The translations under genes and the position numbers were made by a program. Source: Geminicoccaceae bacterium (lineage in GTDB: Bacteria > Pseudomonadota > Alphaproteobacteria > Geminicoccales > Geminicoccaceae). From it: a DNA stretch of 35,198 nt. Where the stretch lies: the NCBI GenBank assembly GCA_028285265.1, contig JANQPX010000048.1, positions 1-35,198 on the forward strand, given 5' to 3'. The notes under the pieces are model-generated. The model searched no databases and was not told the origin of the DNA. It worked only from the letters and a program-made list of their open reading frames with translations. Shown one piece after another: positions 7,869 to 16,260 of the stretch (position 1 is the stretch's first letter; every line of letters starts with the position of its first letter).

Positions 7869-8214
7869 CTAGGCCCTAATCGCCTTGCCATTGTCCTTCC
7901 TGAAGTCGGCGATCGTCTTATGACCTGGCGATAGCCCTCCCAGCAGCCACATCACCTCGACGTTGCGCAGCGTCTCGCGCTCCAGACTGCACGCGATTGA
8001 GATAGCCGTAAACATAGAGCTTCAGGAGCAGTGATGGATGATAGCCAGGACGACCCGTCGCCTCGGCAAGCTCAAAACCAAGATCAACGAGATCAAGCGC
8101 GTCCACAAAAGCATCGATCACCTGGACAACGTTCTCGCCATCAATCCAGTCGTCCAAATGGCCCGGGAAAAGCGTCCCCTGATCCCGCGAGACGCCTTCA
8201 ATATAGCGCTTCAT
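7869..8214 (-). mobile_element. IS1182-family transposase, N-terminal remnant
   Basis: The minus strand from the ATG at 8214 reads MKRYIEGVSRDQGTLFPGHL, then a conserved run to GRPGYHPSLLLKLYVYGYLN and RVQS, the standard N-terminus of IS1182 transposases. The frame then breaks, and the next frame continues with LERETLRNVEVMWLLGGLSP, then HKTIADFRKDNGKAIRA and a stop at 7869-7871. Compared with the usual 'RVQSSRRLERE', the junction fits a 10-base deletion. The catalytic DDE part is absent, so only about 115 of the more than 400 codons usual for the family remain. Nonfunctional. Confidence 0.85.
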
Positions 8215-8271
8215 CCATGCCCTCCGTACTCGCGAAAAAGCATAGTAAAAAATCGGTTCTTTTGACGGCCA

Positions 8272-8370
8272 GGGTCACAAGGGTAAGTTAGCACCACATC
8301 GAGCCGCGCCTGCTTTCTTAGGCAATACAGTCTTCAAGGCCAGAATTCGCCTGAGATGTTTGCTGTTGAG
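8272..8370 (+). repeat. Dispersed 99-bp repeat, copy B
   Basis: It aligns without gaps to the reverse complement of 1-99 (76 of 99 identical by hand count) and to copy C at 11629. It begins GGGTCACAAGGGTAAGTTAG and ends TGTTTGCTGTTGAG. Its central palindrome is partly decayed compared with the other two copies. It lies 57 bases upstream of the IS1182 remnant. Confidence 0.8.
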
Positions 8371-8916
8371 CGCATTCTTGCCAGAAGCGAAAACAGCGGA
8401 GTCGTGCCATAAGCAGGCATTCGAAACGCGTACACTACGATGAATTTCGCGAATTTCTTAGTGGCCGCAATCCCTAGGAGCTGTCGGTCGGCAACGTCAT
8501 CAAATCGATCGGCCGACTCTGAGGCTCTCAATCAGAGCACAGGAATATCTGCATACTTGCTGCTTAACCCAAACCTTTTCCGATGACCGAAATTACGTTG
8601 GGACGGTCTGCGAGCAATGACCACGGAAGCGCAAACACGATGGTTCACAACAACCATAAATCCATTTATCTATGCTTTATAATACACCATAAGTTATCAT
8701 TTCAATTTGATGCATTGGCCATAACATTTTTTAAAGGATGTCTTGATAGTTTTAAAGACCTCATTTACTAAGCAACCTATAATTGGCAATGATCGCCAAA
8801 ACATAACAATGTTCACGGTTGTTATCTACCATGAGCTAAATTTGGTATTGCTGCGCTAAATGACATTTTGATGCGTTAACGACGTTGATAACTCGGTTCA
8901 GAGAGGCATCAGAAAA
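8371..8916. other. Long leader region before the GGDEF-EAL gene
   Basis: No gene is supported. From about 8640 to 8890 the DNA becomes clearly AT-rich, with many A/T runs, which suits a promoter region for the GGDEF-EAL gene. I see no clear individual -35/-10 pair to name. Confidence 0.4.
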
Positions 8917-11475
8917 GTGGCATCAAGGTCATCGGATGGGCGTGGAAAGCGACCTGATCACCAGTTTGAACTAGCGTCGAGTCAACCGTCTCTCCACGTC
9001 AATGCAGCGGCATACAAAGCCGCCAAGAATACCATTTGTCAGCTCATCGAGATCGCATCAGAAGGCGTCACGATCCTTCAGTATGGTCGTATCATCTGCG
9101 CCAACCAAGCGGCAGCTGAACAGCATGGCACCAACGATCCGAGCGAGATCATCGGACGCGATGGACTCGAATTCCTGGTGCCAGCAGATCGTCAACGGAT
9201 GGCAAAATGCATCCAACGATTGAACAAGGAAGGTGGTCGAGCTGAACGAATATGTTTTCAGGGGCTTCTCCTCAACGAGAACATAGGGGACGTTGAGGTG
9301 GTCGCCATAAAGATCGAATGGGAGGGGGGACCTGCAGTCCTTTGCGTGGTCCGTGATATTTCGGTGCGCGTGCAGGCTGATGCGCGCTTGCAGGGATTTC
9401 TCTCTACAGCCACCCATTGGCTCTGGGAGACCGATGCCGAGCATCGTTTCACCTATGTTTCGGACTTCAATCAAGACGACATCGTTTCAAGAAAGATTAT
9501 CGGTAAGACCCGGTGGGAATTGGCGGGTGTAAAACGTGATAATGATGAGCACTGGAAGGCGCATGTCGCTGACCTTGAGGCGAGACGAACCTTCCGCGAT
9601 TTCGAATACCAGTCTGCTACTTGGCATGGCCGCCATCTCTCGATCAGCGGTATGCCGGTCTTCGATTCTCACGGTGACTTTAGAGGTTATCGCGGGACTA
9701 CTCGCGATATCACCAGACAGAAGCAGGCCGAGCACGCCCTAAGGAATAGCGAGCAGCGTTTCAAGCTGGCGCTGGAAGGAGCGAGAGGAGGTGTTTTCGA
9801 CATTGATCTTGTCAGCGGGGAGGTGATCTACGACGAACAGTCGGCATTGATGCTGGGCTATGATCGGGCCGAGGAGGTCTCTGGACAGCTGTCCGACTGG
9901 ATGGAGCGGCTTCACCCGGACGACCGAGATGCGGCTCGAACCAGGCTGGACCAGTTTCTTGAGGGCAAGACCAAGATCTTGCGATCCGAGCAGCGGCAAA
10001 GAACCAAGTCCGGCGACTGGTTGTGGTTCAACAGCATCGGCAAGGTCGTCGAGCGTGGCGACGATGGGCGCCCGCTACGCTTGGTCGGGGTGCGGTTCGA
10101 TATCACCGAGCGAAAGCAGGCGGAGCAGACGATTAAGCACATGGCTTTGCATGATGCACTCACTAAGCTGCCCAATAGGGTCTATTTCACGAGCGAGCTT
10201 GAGCGAGCGTGCAACGCGGCGCAACGTGATGGCACCAAACTGGCAGTGCTGTTTCTCGATCTCGACCACTTTAAGGATATCAATGACACCCTTGGCCACT
10301 CGGTTGGTGACAAACTCCTGACCGAGGTCGCCAGCCGTCTAAAGTCATGTCTGCGTGGCGGTGACTTGGTTGCGCGTTTTGGCGGCGATGAGTTCGTGAT
10401 GGCCGTGACCCAGCCGTACGATCCCGCCGCGATCAGCTATCTAGCGGATCGTGTCATCAAAACGATTGCAATGCCCTATGATATCAACGGGCTCGAAGTC
10501 CACACCGGCATCAGCATCGGCATCGCGATCTATCCTGATGACGGGCTCGGCACCGAAACGATCCTGGCTAATGCCGATCTCGCCCTTTACACGGCAAAAA
10601 GGGCCGGTAGGCGCACTTGGCAGTTATTCGATCATCGTTTACAGCAGCAGCTACAAGCCCAACGTTCCCTGGAACAAGAGCTGCGCCACGCCCTCGACCG
10701 GCATCAGTTCGAGCTGCACTACCAGCCGCTTATCAACATCGCCGACCGTCGTATCAGCGGCCTCGAAGCGCTCATCCGCTGGAATCATCCGAAACACGGT
10801 CAATTACTGCCTGATAGGTTTATTGCGGCGACGGAGCAGAATCAGCTCATCATCCCGTTGACCGAATGGGTTCTTGACGAAGCAGCTGCCCAGCTGCGGC
10901 GCTGGGCGTCGATCGGACTGGATAGCCATAAAATTGCTGTCAACGTCTCGCCTATCCTGCTCAAGCTTCAGGGGTTCGTTGAACTATTCGACCGTTGCAT
11001 CGCCAAGACAGGATGCGACCCGCGGCGCATGGTGATTGAGATTACCGAAGGAGTGCTGATCGATGAGGCCAAGGCGATCCCGGTACTCAAGGCCTTGCGG
11101 GAACGCGGCGTGACGGTTGCGGTTGATGACTTCGGCATGGGCTATTCGTCCATGGCGCGTTTAAGAAAGCTACCGGTCGATGTACTTAAGATCGATCGCT
11201 CGTTCCTGGCTAATATCGCCAAAGATGCGGGCGACGCGAGCATTGTTGAGTCGCTGGTAAATGTTGGGCACAGTTTGGGCAAAAAGGTCGTGGCTGAGGG
11301 GGTCGAGAACGTGGAGCAGTTCAGCTTCCTAGAAGGCGTCGGTTGCGATTTTGCTCAAGGCTTTTTCATCAAACACCCGATGGCAGCCACTGACATACCA
11401 CATTGGTTCGAGCAATGGCAGTCATCAAGATTGCGCTGCGTGAGCGAACTGGGCTTGAGGCAACCGAAAATCTGA
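8917..11475 (+). CDS. PAS-PAS-PAS-GGDEF-EAL cyclic-di-GMP signalling protein
   Basis: This protein has 852 residues from a GTG at 8917 (GAGAGG ten bases upstream; no ATG is available after the previous in-frame stop). No membrane segment is seen, so it is likely cytoplasmic. Three PAS modules occupy about residues 40-150, 155-275 and 283-400, the latter two ending in PAC-like 'DIT...KQAE' linkers. The GGDEF domain (about 405-565) has intact GGDEF at 489-493 and an RGGD inhibitory site at 480-483, so cyclase activity with feedback is plausible. The EAL domain (about 590-840) keeps E617-A-L, DD737-738, K758 and E794. Two loop positions differ: DDFGMGYSS has Met741 for the usual Thr, and EITEG replaces EITES. 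The net direction (synthesis or breakdown) cannot be told. Confidence 0.93.
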   Translation: MASRSSDGRGKRPDHQFELASSQPSLHVNAAAYKAAKNTICQLIEIASEGVTILQYGRIICANQAAAEQHGTNDPSEIIGRDGLEFLVPADRQRMAKCIQRLNKEGGRAERICFQGLLLNENIGDVEVVAIKIEWEGGPAVLCVVRDISVRVQADARLQGFLSTATHWLWETDAEHRFTYVSDFNQDDIVSRKIIGKTRWELAGVKRDNDEHWKAHVADLEARRTFRDFEYQSATWHGRHLSISGMPVFDSHGDFRGYRGTTRDITRQKQAEHALRNSEQRFKLALEGARGGVFDIDLVSGEVIYDEQSALMLGYDRAEEVSGQLSDWMERLHPDDRDAARTRLDQFLEGKTKILRSEQRQRTKSGDWLWFNSIGKVVERGDDGRPLRLVGVRFDITERKQAEQTIKHMALHDALTKLPNRVYFTSELERACNAAQRDGTKLAVLFLDLDHFKDINDTLGHSVGDKLLTEVASRLKSCLRGGDLVARFGGDEFVMAVTQPYDPAAISYLADRVIKTIAMPYDINGLEVHTGISIGIAIYPDDGLGTETILANADLALYTAKRAGRRTWQLFDHRLQQQLQAQRSLEQELRHALDRHQFELHYQPLINIADRRISGLEALIRWNHPKHGQLLPDRFIAATEQNQLIIPLTEWVLDEAAAQLRRWASIGLDSHKIAVNVSPILLKLQGFVELFDRCIAKTGCDPRRMVIEITEGVLIDEAKAIPVLKALRERGVTVAVDDFGMGYSSMARLRKLPVDVLKIDRSFLANIAKDAGDASIVESLVNVGHSLGKKVVAEGVENVEQFSFLEGVGCDFAQGFFIKHPMAATDIPHWFEQWQSSRLRCVSELGLRQPKI

Positions 11476-11628
11476 CACGGCACGGTAAGATGTAGAATGG
11501 TTCTGACTTGCGCTTGATCAGTTACAGCTGGCTAATGAATTGAAGCCGAGTGGCGGCAATTGAGTGACTCCTGGCATTCGAGACCACCTGAGAGGGGGCG
11601 GCTGCAGGAATCCTTGGGTGTCTCTTAT
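11476..11628. other. Intergenic region between convergent genes
   Basis: Together with repeat copy C this forms the 271-base gap between the 3' ends of the GGDEF-EAL gene and the sulfatase gene. No further gene or clear terminator is seen. Confidence 0.4.
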
Positions 11629-11723
11629 GGGGCAAAAGGGTGAGTTAGCGCCACACCGGGCAGCGCCCGCTTTGCTTAGCAAAGCGGTCTTTCCGGTCTT
11701 CGGCAGACATGTCTTCTCTCGAG
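11629..11723 (+). repeat. Dispersed repeat, copy C
   Basis: The first 64 bases align without gaps to copies A and B; the rest is a few bases shorter and more divergent, but ends with the shared ATGTCT...TCGAG. The core at 11667-11687 is a perfect palindrome, CCGCTTTGCT-T-AGCAAAGCGG. Against copy A one pair changed from C:G to T:A on both arms, which keeps the stem. Confidence 0.8.
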
Positions 11724-11746
11724 CGTGCCCGATCCTCTTTGTTGAC

Positions 11747-13117
11747 TCAAACTGTGGAATCTTGATGTAGCCAAGGCAACTCTTGGTCAAGCTCAGCCAA
11801 CCTTTGATAAAGTCGATCAAGATCAGCGGTTTTGCATAAGTTCTGGGTCTGAAAAGGATCCGCTTGATTGTCAAAAACAATCGAAGGCGAGGCTTGCAGC
11901 TGCCTGTCTTTGTTGCGCGCTACCGCAAAGGTCGTGTTCGGTGTGCGAAGGCCAGAATAATCCGGTGTTTCGAAGAAAGCCGAACGACCATCCCGTTCGC
12001 GTCCCCGTGCCATAGAGAGCAAAGACTGGCCGTGACAATGGGGCGGCACAGGTAGACCAGCGGCCTCCATAAGCGTTGGAAAGATGTCGACGATTGACGC
12101 CACGGATCCATGGACTTTGGTACCTGCCATTAAGGTAGGCCCCGACATTATCAACGGAATTCGAAGGCTTTCGTCATTCGGCGTCCCTTTTTGCATCAGC
12201 CCATGGCTGCCGAGGTTGTCGCCGTGATCAGACAGAAAGAGAACAAGCGTTTTATCGAGCAGGTCGGTCTGTTCAAGTGACGCCATAAGGTTACCTACGG
12301 CCGTATCCATCCAACTGACCGCTCCATAGTATTCAGCTGTCAGATGACGAATGTCGTACCCGCTAGGAAGTGTCAATGTGTGAGGAAGACGGTAATTATA
12401 GTAACGAAAGTCCCAGCGATAAACTTTGTACCAATGGTCCCGATCAATGATCTCGCCCTCGTTGACGTTTTCCCTTAGTCGAATGTCATCGGGTCCATAC
12501 ATATGCAAGAATTCATCAGGGATATCCGCAATCGGCCCGTGTGGCGGTGAGATGTTGTAATACAGAAAGAAGGGCTGGCCCTGCGGACGGTTTCTCAGAA
12601 AATTCTCCACCTCCTGGGCCTCGAATTCAACGTTAAACCCCGGCGGAGAAAATTCGGGGCCACCATTTCGCGAGTAGATTTGAGCAGAGTTGGCGTGTTG
12701 CACATGGGGGATGGTATAAGCGTCAAAGCCCACCTCATGCGGCCACGAGTGAATGTGCCACTTTCCAATGGCCTGACAATAGTATCCCGCTGAACCAAGA
12801 CACTCGGGAAGTGTGGTATTGATAAGATGAGGTCGCCCTAGCTCCGGGTATTGCGGCATGAAGATACGGTTAGAGGCAGTTTCGAATTTTATGTTTGCGA
12901 CACCTCCAGTAGCTGTTCTGTTGTGTTGACCGGAGATGAGCACTGACCGGGCGGGAAGGCAGACTGGGTAATTTGTGATCGCTGTATCCCAGACCACCCC
13001 GTCTTCGGCCAACTTGTCGATATGAGGTGTGCGTAGCGCCGAACCACCGTAGCATGCGAGTTCAAACGGTCGCATCTGGTCGGCCATGCACACGACGATA
13101 TTCGTAGAGACTCTCAT
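11747..13117 (-). CDS. Sulfatase-family hydrolase (formylglycine type)
   Basis: This 456-residue alkaline-phosphatase-superfamily sulfatase has the metal-site start NIVVCMADQMRP (Asp13, Gln14). The activation signature is Cys53-Leu-Pro-Ala-Arg57 in a YPVCLPARSVLISGQ context, where Cys would be turned to formylglycine. A late LSDHGDNLGSHGL metal motif is also present. There is no signal peptide, so it should act in the cytoplasm, as choline-sulfatase, N-sulfoglucosamine-sulfohydrolase-like and phosphonate-monoester-hydrolase enzymes do. The substrate cannot be decided; sulfate or phosphonate/phosphate esters are possible. AAGAGA precedes the ATG. No maturase (anaerobic or FGE type) is in the window. 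The PhnD-like binding protein gene begins 485 bases upstream on the other strand. Confidence 0.9.
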   Translation of the reverse strand: MRVSTNIVVCMADQMRPFELACYGGSALRTPHIDKLAEDGVVWDTAITNYPVCLPARSVLISGQHNRTATGGVANIKFETASNRIFMPQYPELGRPHLINTTLPECLGSAGYYCQAIGKWHIHSWPHEVGFDAYTIPHVQHANSAQIYSRNGGPEFSPPGFNVEFEAQEVENFLRNRPQGQPFFLYYNISPPHGPIADIPDEFLHMYGPDDIRLRENVNEGEIIDRDHWYKVYRWDFRYYNYRLPHTLTLPSGYDIRHLTAEYYGAVSWMDTAVGNLMASLEQTDLLDKTLVLFLSDHGDNLGSHGLMQKGTPNDESLRIPLIMSGPTLMAGTKVHGSVASIVDIFPTLMEAAGLPVPPHCHGQSLLSMARGRERDGRSAFFETPDYSGLRTPNTTFAVARNKDRQLQASPSIVFDNQADPFQTQNLCKTADLDRLYQRLAELDQELPWLHQDSTV

Positions 13118-13212
13118 TAATTCTCTTGCCTTATAGAATGCCGCTCCACGTTGCGAAAGCCGGCCGGATTCAGACGAGCAACCAATATTAGCCTAAGAGG
13201 TCTGTGCCGATC

Positions 13213-13371
13213 ATGTACTCGTTTGGGCTCACTCTTACCGGAACAGCTGTCGTTCTCGGAGGCCGCTTCGACCCAACGCCCACCCCAAGCGTTCTCATCA
13301 CGACGGCCGCTCAGCTTCCAACACCGGTCATGAAGATCACCATCATGGACAAGGAGGATCGAATATCATGA
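13213..13371 (+). CDS. Possible 52-residue hypothetical protein
   Basis: The open frame starts MYSFGLTLTGTAVVLGGRFD and ends MKITIMDKEDRIS. The residue mix resembles real protein more than shadow frames do. AAGAGG lies 13 bases before the ATG, which is rather far. I recognise no family. It could be a fragment of a decayed gene in the 485-base gap between the sulfatase and PhnD-like genes, where I see nothing else. Confidence 0.25.
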   Translation: MYSFGLTLTGTAVVLGGRFDPTPTPSVLITTAAQLPTPVMKITIMDKEDRIS

Positions 13372-13602
13372 ACGGGTCAGGCGGTAGCTGCTGCTTTGTG
13401 CCCGCAAGCGGCCATAAGTGCTACGGACGAGATGCGTCGCAAAACCGGTCGATTTTTCTATTGATGGTATATCTCGGCTCGCCAGCACAATCCGGTGGCG
13501 TTGCAAGAAGGCCGAAAGTTGATTAGGCAATCGCAAAAGGAGTCGGTGTTCGATGCGGTCTATCGTCCATCGTCGGCTGAACAGTAATGAGGGCTCACAC
13601 CA

Positions 13603-14565
13603 ATGATCGGGCATCTGCACACTGTGCTTCGCCATTGCCGCTGGCATTCTCAAGCGCTGACCGTGTTGATCGCTCTCGCCACAAGTCAAATGATGGTACC
13701 ATGGCCCGGGCTTGCCAACGGACACGATGATACACCGCGTCTTGACGGGATCGTACTTGGTCGTGTCGCCTACGAAGATCGTATTGACCAAACAGCACTT
13801 GATGCGCTTGGGCAGTATCTCGTAGAGATGTCCGACGATCTCCAGCGATATGAAACCGTGCTTGTGCAGAGCAATCATGAAATGATTGAGCTGTTGCGGG
13901 CTGGCGACGTCGATTTAGTGCCTGAGTCGCCGTTTCCTGCCCTCCTGTACGAAGCGATTGCCGACGCCAAGATCCTGGTTCGGCAATGGCAAGACGGTCA
14001 TGCCACCTACCGAACACATTTTTTCACGCAAAAGTCTAGCGACATTGAGCGGATTAATGACTTAGCTGGCAAGAGGGTCGTCTTCGAAAGCCCAACGTCC
14101 ACAGCGGGCTGCTTAGTGCCCAAGGCTGCAATCAACGATGAAAGCTTGCTTGTCGGATTCCCAGGAGAAAGCTTCAATAGATCTGATGTTGGCTTGATTT
14201 TCTCGAATTCTGAAATGAACGCACTTGGCTGGGTCGCCCAAGGTCGGGTGCATGCAGGTGTCATTAGCAACATCGACTGGGCAGACGACTCGATGACACC
14301 TCCTGGGTTGAAGAAAGAGCTCCGCATTTTTCACACGACGCCGGATATCCTTCGAGCAGTGATGCTGGCCAGCCCAAAGCTTCCCAACCTACATAAACAG
14401 AGGATCGTTGACGTCCTCCTAAGGATGCATGAGAGCGACAAAGGCAAGGCTGTGCTAAGGAAATTCTACAGTACGGCGCGTTTCGACCGCCTTGAAGGAG
14501 AAGCATTGGCAAGTCTGAACGACGTTCGTTCGCTTGCTCACAAGTTAGGTATGATCCCCGATTAG
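13603..14565 (+). CDS. PhnD-like periplasmic substrate-binding protein
   Basis: This 320-residue exported protein begins with a signal peptide (hydrophobic ALTVLIALATSQMMV, probable cut near residue 39). The body matches the PhnD/phosphonate-type ABC binding family: a GIVLGRVAYED opening, IELLRAGDVDLVPESPFPAL, INDLAGKRVVFESPTSTAGC, then GRVHAGVISNIDW. Members bind phosphonate, phosphite, phosphate or unrelated small anions, and some act as ligand sensors for two-component or c-di-GMP systems. GAGGG lies nine bases before the ATG. No permease or ATPase is nearby; the two following genes are again lone binding proteins. The ligand is unknown. Confidence 0.87.
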   Translation: MIGHLHTVLRHCRWHSQALTVLIALATSQMMVPWPGLANGHDDTPRLDGIVLGRVAYEDRIDQTALDALGQYLVEMSDDLQRYETVLVQSNHEMIELLRAGDVDLVPESPFPALLYEAIADAKILVRQWQDGHATYRTHFFTQKSSDIERINDLAGKRVVFESPTSTAGCLVPKAAINDESLLVGFPGESFNRSDVGLIFSNSEMNALGWVAQGRVHAGVISNIDWADDSMTPPGLKKELRIFHTTPDILRAVMLASPKLPNLHKQRIVDVLLRMHESDKGKAVLRKFYSTARFDRLEGEALASLNDVRSLAHKLGMIPD

Positions 14566-14898
14566 GAACTTGCTCTATTCCCAATCGCGCCAAGGGCACG
14601 TTCTGTTAAGGGCCAAGAATTGGCACGCCCGCTTAGCGGCCGTAAGAGCATTGGTGGCGACATTTCAAGAGCGGCACTACAGCTTTTCATTGCCATCATC
14701 TTCATTGCGACACTCAGATGAAAACACCATTCATATAAATATATAAACAATCGATTGATATTAGCGTTGCTCATTCCAGCGACGCGATTATTGAAACCCA
14801 TCTTGCTTTAAACAGTATCTTGTACGGTGATTTATTGGCACATCGCCTTGCAAACTTTGCGATTTGCTTCTATGAAACCAGCACGAACTTCAGGACGC
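14566..14898. other. Intergenic region before the LysM-SBP gene
   Basis: This 333-base gap contains an AT-rich segment at about 14715-14765 that could hold a promoter. The frame of the next gene is open from a GTG at 14827, but no ribosome site supports that start. No other gene is seen. Confidence 0.4.
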
Positions 14899-15921
14899 AT
14901 GCAAACAATGTATGTAATCACTCGCAGCATAGCCGTTTCGTTGGTTTTCTCGGTCCTGGTCGCGATCGAACCGGACGACGTTGTCGCTGGGCAGCCCTAT
15001 GTGGTGGAGGCCGGCGACAGCCTCTCATCCATTGCCTACGAGTTTTATCGCGATCAGCATCAATGGCGCCTGATAAGGGACGCAAATCGGGAAAAGGTTT
15101 CGGCTGACGGTGCCATTGTGCAAGTCGGTACGATCCTGGACATTCCTGACGTTGGCGGGACCGAGCCGCTCGTTAATCAAAGCGAAGTCTTCCGGAAGGA
15201 TCCTGCAACGGGTCGCATCCAAGTCGATCTGGTGACCGGTAACGATTTCAAGCCCTATGCGGACGAAACGTTACCTGAAGGTGGGATGATTACCGAGATT
15301 GTCGTTACGGCTTTTCGTGATCTTGGTTACGAGCCCGTCGTCGACTTTCTCAATTGGCCCTCGGGCTACGATCTAACGAAGCGGGGAAAGTTCGCAGCAA
15401 ATTGGGCCTGGGCACCTACTGCTGAACGAGAGGCTGATTTCTTCTATTCAGACTCCTTGGCCGAAGATTTGACTTTTGCCTACTGGCATGTTGATCGCCC
15501 CCAAAGATTCGAACAGATCGATGACATTAGCGGGTATCGTGTTTGCCGCGCTGTTGATTACTATACGGAGTTTATGGACCATCTGATCAAAAGTGGTGAA
15601 ATCGAGTTTACCCAGCCCAAGGACATCAATGAATGTTGGCGCGGTTTAGCCGATGGATCCTTCGATTTTGTGATACAGGCTGAGTTCGCATCGGCAGCTC
15701 AACATGCCGAACTGGGACTTACGAATGAAATCGTCAGATCGGACGCTGTCGTTTCGACGCAAAGCTATCACGCGATCTTTCCCAGAAGTATTTCTGAGAG
15801 TGGTAAATTGCGAGATGACTTCAATCGAGCCATTCAGAAAATGGAGGAGGAAGGCGTGCTTAATGAGATTGTTGAGCGTCACCTCAAGGCCTTCTTTGCC
15901 AATTTCACGGCGCCGTCTTGA
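14899..15921 (+). CDS. LysM domain fused to a family-3 solute-binding domain
   Basis: The best start is the ATG at 14899 (TTCAGGAC just upstream), giving 340 residues; starts at 14827 (GTG) and 14872 lack a ribosome site. Residues 1-31 form a signal peptide (VITRSIAVSLVFSVLVAIE). Residues about 33-82 are a LysM-type domain: YVVEAGDSLSSIAYEFYRD, then RLIRDANREK and GTILDIP. Residues about 95-335 are a type-2 periplasmic binding domain like amino-acid binding proteins: LVTGNDFKPYADE, PEGGMITEIVVTAF, GYEPVVDFLNW, then ISGYRVCRAVDYY. LysM modules usually bind peptidoglycan, so this receptor may be tied to the wall. The fusion is unusual. It is a paralogue of the product of 16261-17247. Confidence 0.85.
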   Translation: MQTMYVITRSIAVSLVFSVLVAIEPDDVVAGQPYVVEAGDSLSSIAYEFYRDQHQWRLIRDANREKVSADGAIVQVGTILDIPDVGGTEPLVNQSEVFRKDPATGRIQVDLVTGNDFKPYADETLPEGGMITEIVVTAFRDLGYEPVVDFLNWPSGYDLTKRGKFAANWAWAPTAEREADFFYSDSLAEDLTFAYWHVDRPQRFEQIDDISGYRVCRAVDYYTEFMDHLIKSGEIEFTQPKDINECWRGLADGSFDFVIQAEFASAAQHAELGLTNEIVRSDAVVSTQSYHAIFPRSISESGKLRDDFNRAIQKMEEEGVLNEIVERHLKAFFANFTAPS

Positions 15922-16260
15922 TAGGTACTGATGGATTACCGGCGCCGAATTTCACGGTGTAGGTTTTCTCGACCACGGTATTAGCTACAACATGCATTTT
16001 GCATGGCACAGCACTTCGATTTTGGTTTGTTGTTTTTCTCTTCTATCGATTTTACTTGGCATTGTGAAATCCCGATGCTGGGTGCCGCTGCGCTCTATGT
16101 GGCATTCCCGCTGTCTTGATCGATAACCTGACGATTCGAAGGGTCGATCGGGCAAGGCGTGCGAATACAGCTGGCTCGAAACCCAAGCATATGCGGTAAA
16201 AAGAATAGGCTAAGGTTGCAATAGATAGGTAAAACAAGGTGCGGGTAGAAGGGATTCTTT
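15922..16260. other. Intergenic region between paralogous binding-protein genes
   Basis: No gene is supported. A small perfect hairpin, CATGCA-TTT-TGCATG, lies at about 15992-16006. No T-run follows, so it is not a clear terminator. Confidence 0.4.

Noticed and set aside
7869..8370. Repeat copy B as the terminal repeat of the IS1182 remnant
   Set aside because: The other two copies are not next to any IS1182 sequence, so the repeat is more likely independent of the insertion sequence.
11815..11837. TTGAT...ATCAA as a second FNR box
   Set aside because: The spacer is seven bases rather than four, and it lies within the sulfatase coding region.
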